A stretch of 64,000 nt of DNA from positions 1 through 64,000 of the forward strand of contig JAURVZ010000020.1 in assembly GCA_030655215.1 (NCBI GenBank), in the 5' to 3' direction. Positions within the stretch are counted from its first letter, which is position 1, and each line of letters opens with the position of its first letter. A model generated the notes under the pieces. The model was not told the DNA's origin. It worked only from the letters and a program-made list of their open reading frames with translations, and did not search any database. A program made the translations under genes and the position numbers. Positions 60,583 to 64,000 of the stretch are shown piece by piece. This DNA comes from Pseudolabrys sp. (GTDB taxonomy: Bacteria > Pseudomonadota > Alphaproteobacteria > Rhizobiales > Xanthobacteraceae).

Positions 60583-61227
60583 ATGAACCGCACCACGCGC
60601 AACGCCGCTTTCCTTATTCTCGCTGCCGCGGCACTGATGCCGCTCAGCGCGCAAGCACAATACGCCTCGGCGCTACCGCCGCTTTATCCGTATGTGGCGC
60701 AGCCGAGCCAGCCTTACGCGGTGCAAGTGGCGCCGGGCACCTATGTCATTCAGCGTCCCAACGAGACGCGCCAGCGCCGCCACGCGCGCGATACCAATGT
60801 CACCGGTTCGATCAACCCGCGCAGCACGCCGGCTGCCGCGCGCACGCGTAGCAAAGCTGATCCGGCTCTGGTTGAGGAATTGCAGGATCGCGTTACCGGC
60901 AAGAATGCGAGCGGCAAGAAGCGCACGATCGAAACCACGAGAGAGGTGCGCGAGAAGCCGGTGGTGATCGAGACAAAGCGTTATGTCGACCTGCCGCCGC
61001 GCGTGGTCGAGCGCTATGTCGATGAAGCGGGCAAACCCATTCGTGGCAAGAACAACCGCGTGGCGACTGCTTCGGCTGACGAGCCGCTTCTCGACAACCC
61101 AAAAGGCAAAGGTAACGAACGCCGCGTCATCAACGCCGAGGCCGAGATTACCATCATCGGGCCCGACCGCATGAGCATCCGCCTGTTTCGCAAAGGCGAC
61201 ACGCGGGCGAGAGCCAGCGCCGAATAA
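60583..61227 (+). CDS. Secreted basic repeat-like protein of unknown function
   Basis: A 214-residue exported protein with a signal peptide (residues 1-26, ending SAQAQ) and then a Pro/Tyr-rich part (YASALPPLYPYVAQPSQPYA), an Arg-rich linker (RQRRHARDTNVTGSINPRST) and a charged C-terminal half with repeated valine-arginine strands (EVREKPVVIETKRYVDLPPR, VVERYVDEAGKPIR). Similar TGSI-containing proteins are common in Nitrobacteraceae. Function unknown. It follows the preceding secreted gene by 5 bp. A hairpin with a T run at 61254 ends the pair. Confidence 0.75.
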   Translation: MNRTTRNAAFLILAAAALMPLSAQAQYASALPPLYPYVAQPSQPYAVQVAPGTYVIQRPNETRQRRHARDTNVTGSINPRSTPAAARTRSKADPALVEELQDRVTGKNASGKKRTIETTREVREKPVVIETKRYVDLPPRVVERYVDEAGKPIRGKNNRVATASADEPLLDNPKGKGNERRVINAEAEITIIGPDRMSIRLFRKGDTRARASAE

Positions 61228-61253
61228 CGAATTTCAAAGTTAGTGGGACGCGT

Positions 61254-61285
61254 CGGCGGGCGGGGGCCCGCCGTTCGCATTTTTA
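61254..61285 (+). terminator. Rho-independent terminator
   Basis: A cggcggg/cccgccg stem with a GC-rich loop is followed, after ttcgca, by tttttatt. It ends the two-gene secreted-protein unit. Confidence 0.55.
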
Positions 61286-61296
61286 TTGCCAGCGCG

Positions 61297-61344
61297 CATG
61301 ATCCCGAAAAGGGGTCACCGGTTTTCGGATAAGATCATGCGCAA
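61297..61344. repeat. Palindromic repeat (gcgcatgatc type), copy 2
   Basis: gcgcatgatcccgaaaaggg faces ccggttttcggataagatcatgcgc. It is the inverted relative of the copy at 45466 with nearly the same arms. Confidence 0.75.
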
Positions 61345-61354
61345 ATAAGATGTC

Positions 61355-62203
61355 TTAAGTCTTCGACGCGCGGCTCGCCACATAGAGCCCGAGGGCAGCG
61401 GCGTTCGACACGTTCAAGCTCCTGATCTCACCCGGCAGGTCGATGCGCGCGACGTGGTCGCAGATTTCCTTGGTCAATTGCCGCAGGCCTTTGCCTTCAG
61501 CGCCGAGCACCAGCGCCAGCGGCGTGCGCAATTTCAACGCGGCGAGATCGGCTTCACCGTCGGAGTCGAGGCCGACGACGAGGAAGCCGCTCTCTTTCAG
61601 AGCCGCAAGCCCGCGGGCGAGGTTCTGCACGCTGACCAGCGGCACATGCTCGAGTGCGCCGGAGGCCGCCTTGGCGAGCGCGCCCGTGGCGTCCGGGCTG
61701 TGCCGCTGCGTGGTGACGATCGCCGTCACGCCGAAGGCAGCAGCGGAGCGAAAGATGGCGCCGACATTGTGCGGATCGGTGATCTGGTCGAGCACCAGGA
61801 CAAGACCGCGCGCCGAAATTGTCTCCACCGAGGGCGAGGGCAGTGGATCGGTTTCCAGATACAGGCCCTGATGCACCGCGTCCGGCAGCAGCCGATCGGC
61901 GATGGCCGTCGGCCGCACAATTTCCGGCTCCAGCATCGACTCGATGCCTTCCTCGGTCAGCTTGCGGGCCGCGTTTTCGGTAACGAGAAATTTGCGGATG
62001 GTCCGCTGCGGATTGCGCAGCGCCGCTGTGACGGTGTGCCAGCCATACATAATGACCGTTTCATTGGCGTCGTCGCCGCGCAGCGTTTCGCGCCGGGCGC
62101 GTTCACCGCGCTCACGGCGACCGATCTGCTCATGCGTGGCGCCGGGCTTTGCACCGGACTTGGTGCCGGAGCCGGGCCAGCCGGTGGGGGGACGTGAGGC
62201 CAT
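61355..62203 (-). CDS. rlmB: 23S rRNA 2'-O-methyltransferase RlmB-like (TrmH/SpoU family)
   Basis: A 282-residue SpoU-class methyltransferase with the trefoil-knot fold. The C-terminal motifs LVLDQITDPHNVGAIFRSAA and VLGAEGKGLRQLTKE ... LPGEIRSLNVSNAAALGLY, which form the SAM-binding knot, are all present. The N-terminal substrate-binding domain contains YGWHTVTAALRNPQRTIRK. The predicted target is guanosine 2251 of 23S rRNA. A basic, Gly/Arg-rich extension (about 40 residues) precedes the domain. tRNA-Tyr lies upstream on the opposite strand. Confidence 0.92.
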   Translation of the reverse strand: MASRPPTGWPGSGTKSGAKPGATHEQIGRRERGERARRETLRGDDANETVIMYGWHTVTAALRNPQRTIRKFLVTENAARKLTEEGIESMLEPEIVRPTAIADRLLPDAVHQGLYLETDPLPSPSVETISARGLVLVLDQITDPHNVGAIFRSAAAFGVTAIVTTQRHSPDATGALAKAASGALEHVPLVSVQNLARGLAALKESGFLVVGLDSDGEADLAALKLRTPLALVLGAEGKGLRQLTKEICDHVARIDLPGEIRSLNVSNAAALGLYVASRASKT

Positions 62204-62417
62204 TGTCGTGTTTCCAGGTCCGCCGCTCGGAACTGAGCGGTTCGGATGCGCCGAGGCTTAACCGATCCCCCGGCGAGGGAACAGCTTTTGTCGCCAACTT
62301 AACCGCCTGACTTCCATTGACTTCGGCAGGTTGGCTGCCCATAAACCCAGCCATTCCCGATCCGTCCGGACGGAACCCCGATTGTTTTTCGGGACCAAAT
62401 GGCTGGGCGGTCTTGGG

Positions 62418-62501
62418 GGAGAGTGTCCCGAGTGGCAAAGGGGGAGGACTGTAAATCCTCTGGCTACGCCTTCGTAGGTTCGAGTCCTACCTCTCCCACC
62501 A
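62418..62501 (+). tRNA. tRNA-Tyr (anticodon GTA)
   Basis: An 84-base type II tRNA with CCA. The acceptor stem gggagag/ctctccc, anticodon stem aggac/...tcct around the loop with GTA, a long variable arm (ggctacgccttcg) and T-loop ttcgagt identify it. Confidence 0.95.
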
Positions 62502-62544
62502 TTCCCTTTAAATTCAAAGATTTAGTCGGGTCGTGGCCGGCGCG

Positions 62545-63609
62545 CTAGCGCGCCGCCTTGCGCTTGCGGCCGGCGCCGGCTGTGCCGCGGTTCATGGTCG
62601 AGGACCGGGTGATCAGACTTCCCATGATTGTGCGCATTGCCGGCGCGGATTTCGTTCCGCGCGGATCGGCGAGGCCGAGCAGATCGATGGCGACTTTGGC
62701 CATTTCGGCGACCGGCTGGCGGATCGTCGTCAGGCTGTAGCAGGGCAGCGCCGCCATCGGCACGTCGTCATAGCCGACAATGGATACGTCCTCTGGAACG
62801 CCCATGCCGAGTTCGCGGGCGGCGTCGATGCCGCCGGCCGCCATGATGTCGCTGGCGTAGAAGATCGCGTCTGGGCGCTTTGCCTTGCGCAGCAGCCGCT
62901 TGGTCGCCGCGTAGCCGGCCTCATAGCTGAAATCGCCGGCTTCCTCCTCAAGGCAGGCCGGCATGCCGAGTTCCTTGAGCCTCGACATGAAGCCGTGGCG
63001 ACGGTCGATGTTGGTCGTCGCATCCCGTTGGGCGGCGATGAAGGCCGGTCTTTCATGTCCGGTGCTGACCAGGTAGTCGGCCACCTGCCGGGCGCCGGCG
63101 ATGTTGTCGCTGGCGACCGCGTGGATCTGCAGGCCGGGCACGTAGCGATTGAACGACACCACGGGCGTGTCGCGGGCGGCGCAGGTGCGCGCCATCGCCG
63201 ATGAAATCGTCGCCGAGGTCAGGACGATCGCGTCGACTTGGTATTGCAGCAGGTTCGGCATGATGTCGTCGACCGGCTGGCCGGGCGAGGGGACGAACAG
63301 CAGGGTTTGAAAGCCGCGCGCCTGCACCTGTTGCACCAGTTCATCGAGGACGACCGGGTAAAACGGGTCGACCAGATTGGCCATGACGATCGCGACCATG
63401 TTGGTACGCCGTGTAATCAGGCTGCGGGCAATGACATTCGGCTGGTAGCCGAGCGCATTGGACGCATCGATGACGCGGCGCTTCATCTTCTCGGAGATGC
63501 TGGCGGTCATCGAGAAGGCGCGCGATATGGTCGACTGCGACACGCCCAGCTTGCGGGCGACGTCGTCAGCGGTCACTTGCGTTGCCGGCTTTTGTACGCG
63601 TCTTGCCAC
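62545..63609 (-). CDS. LacI-family transcriptional regulator
   Basis: A 354-residue LacI-type repressor. The N-terminal helix-turn-helix and hinge are at residues 10-60 (TADDVARKLGVSQSTISRAF, KRRVIDASNALGYQPNVIAR); the remainder is a periplasmic-binding-protein-like ligand domain with EDVSIVGYDDVPMAALPCYS and a 20-residue Gly/Lys/Arg tail. It probably responds to a sugar or an aromatic metabolite. It is divergent from a flavin reductase gene; a LacI-type operator (63714-63729) lies between them. Confidence 0.93.
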   Translation of the reverse strand: MARRVQKPATQVTADDVARKLGVSQSTISRAFSMTASISEKMKRRVIDASNALGYQPNVIARSLITRRTNMVAIVMANLVDPFYPVVLDELVQQVQARGFQTLLFVPSPGQPVDDIMPNLLQYQVDAIVLTSATISSAMARTCAARDTPVVSFNRYVPGLQIHAVASDNIAGARQVADYLVSTGHERPAFIAAQRDATTNIDRRHGFMSRLKELGMPACLEEEAGDFSYEAGYAATKRLLRKAKRPDAIFYASDIMAAGGIDAARELGMGVPEDVSIVGYDDVPMAALPCYSLTTIRQPVAEMAKVAIDLLGLADPRGTKSAPAMRTIMGSLITRSSTMNRGTAGAGRKRKAAR

Positions 63610-63713
63610 GATAAATTCCGTCCCGGGATGGTGCCTGCGAGAGATGCGCCGCAGGCCCGCGCACTATAGGCGATCCGTATCGTTTGCCATGCCCAAAACT
63701 TCGGCATCGTACC

Positions 63714-63729
63714 TTGCATACGCATGCAA
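63714..63729. promoter_or_regulatory. LacI-type operator (TTGCATACGCATGCAA)
   Basis: A 16-bp palindrome with a central CG, symmetric at 14 of 16 positions (7 of 8 base pairs), typical of LacI-family operators. It lies 104 bp upstream of the leftward LacI gene and 65 bp upstream of the rightward flavin reductase gene. Confidence 0.7.
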
Positions 63730-63793
63730 TTTAACCTTGCGCCGCAAGCAATGCCATTACTAATTTGGGGCAGCGGCCCGGAGGATCCTTGCG

Positions 63794-64000
63794 ATGATCG
63801 ACAGCGCTCTGTTCAAAACCGGCATGCGCCGTTTGGCCGCCGGTGTGTCGATCATTACCACCATTGAGGATGAGGTGCCGCATGGTCTGGTGGCAACATC
63901 GGTGAGTTCGGTCTGTGCCGAGCCGGAGCCGTCGCTGCTGGTCTGCGTCAATCAAAATGCAACGTGCCACGATGTGATCAAGCGCACGGGAATTTTCTGC
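63794..64000 (+). CDS. Flavin reductase family protein (N-terminal part, runs off window)
   Basis: The first 69 codons of a gene that leaves the window at its end; there is no stop. The sequence ALFKTGMRRLAAGVSIITT and GLVATSVSSVCAEPEPSLLV is the N-terminal beta-strand and FMN-binding loop of the flavin reductase-like family, often the reductase component of a two-component monooxygenase. GAGGATCC lies ahead of the ATG. A LacI operator upstream suggests that an inducible catabolic operon starts here. Confidence 0.85.
   Translation, partial: MIDSALFKTGMRRLAAGVSIITTIEDEVPHGLVATSVSSVCAEPEPSLLVCVNQNATCHDVIKRTGIFC

Noticed and set aside
1..64000. CRISPR arrays, prophage, integrases, insertion sequences, rRNA genes
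   Set aside because: No direct-repeat/spacer array, structural phage gene, integrase, transposase or rRNA segment was seen; the palindromic repeats are dispersed single elements rather than an array.

Overview
The window is about 64 kb of a GC-rich (roughly 60-65% by eye), densely packed chromosome with no phage, plasmid, insertion-sequence or CRISPR signature. Gene content (cysE next to DUF3126, DUF2336, PAS_5, a BTLCP cysteine peptidase, DUF6949, Thivi_2564), CtrA-type TTAA-N7-TTAA boxes, GGAAC-N16/17-CGTT promoters of the EcfG type and several families of palindromic intergenic repeats point to an alphaproteobacterium of the order Hyphomicrobiales, most likely the Nitrobacteraceae (Bradyrhizobiaceae)/Xanthobacteraceae group. 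The species is not identifiable from what I can see.

Layout. 0-3 kb: three-gene set of circularly permuted ATP-grasp, alpha-E and transglutaminase-like proteins, cut by the window start. 3-6 kb: CinA-like protein, xanthine phosphoribosyltransferase, cupin, tRNA-Leu, a lipoprotein and a 55-residue membrane protein. 6-16.4 kb: copper-type P-ATPase, core MetE-like methionine synthase, FAD monooxygenase, CHCC zinc finger, a stress-promoter membrane protein, alpha/beta hydrolase, cysE, tandem DUF3126, and a divergent pair of envelope genes sharing two perfect CtrA boxes. 16.4-22 kb: intergenic repeats, BTLCP peptidase, tandem PilZ protein, PAS protein, rhomboid, CBS protein, patatin. 22-32 kb: nitroreductase/flavin reductase, TetR with two operators facing an RND efflux pair (permease first, then adaptor, no outer-membrane factor), a secreted protein and otsB-otsA for trehalose. 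32-38.5 kb: binding protein and hydrolase facing an XRE regulator across a long inverted repeat, a RelE/HigA-type toxin-antitoxin pair, thrS and a DMT exporter. 38.5-48 kb: yidD, periplasmic ClpP-like protein, IscU-like protein lacking the third cysteine, folE, hisI, MaoC and CoA-ester lyase, then SLT transglycosylase, DUF2336, Hpt and CheY-like genes. 48-57 kb: universal stress protein, MFS exporter, NAD kinase, TPR protein, a cobalamin riboswitch in front of a TonB receptor, MBL hydrolase, lipoprotein, cold-shock protein. 57-64 kb: small proteins, tRNA-Thr, MHS-type MFS symporter, two secreted proteins, RlmB, tRNA-Tyr, and a LacI regulator facing a flavin reductase cut by the window end.

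Most genes are housekeeping or envelope functions. The most informative signals are regulatory: three GGAAC-N16/17-CGTT promoters implying general stress control of a CBS protein, an uncharacterised membrane protein and a tiny acidic protein that would be leaderless; a double CtrA box; a complete B12 riboswitch with a Shine-Dalgarno-sequestering helix; a 17-codon arginine-rich leader ORF overlapping the RND permease start; a 16-bp-arm inverted repeat in front of the XRE regulator; and a LacI-type operator. I did not find a clear new multi-gene system; the best candidates for undescribed biology are these small regulatory elements and the unusual domain variants.
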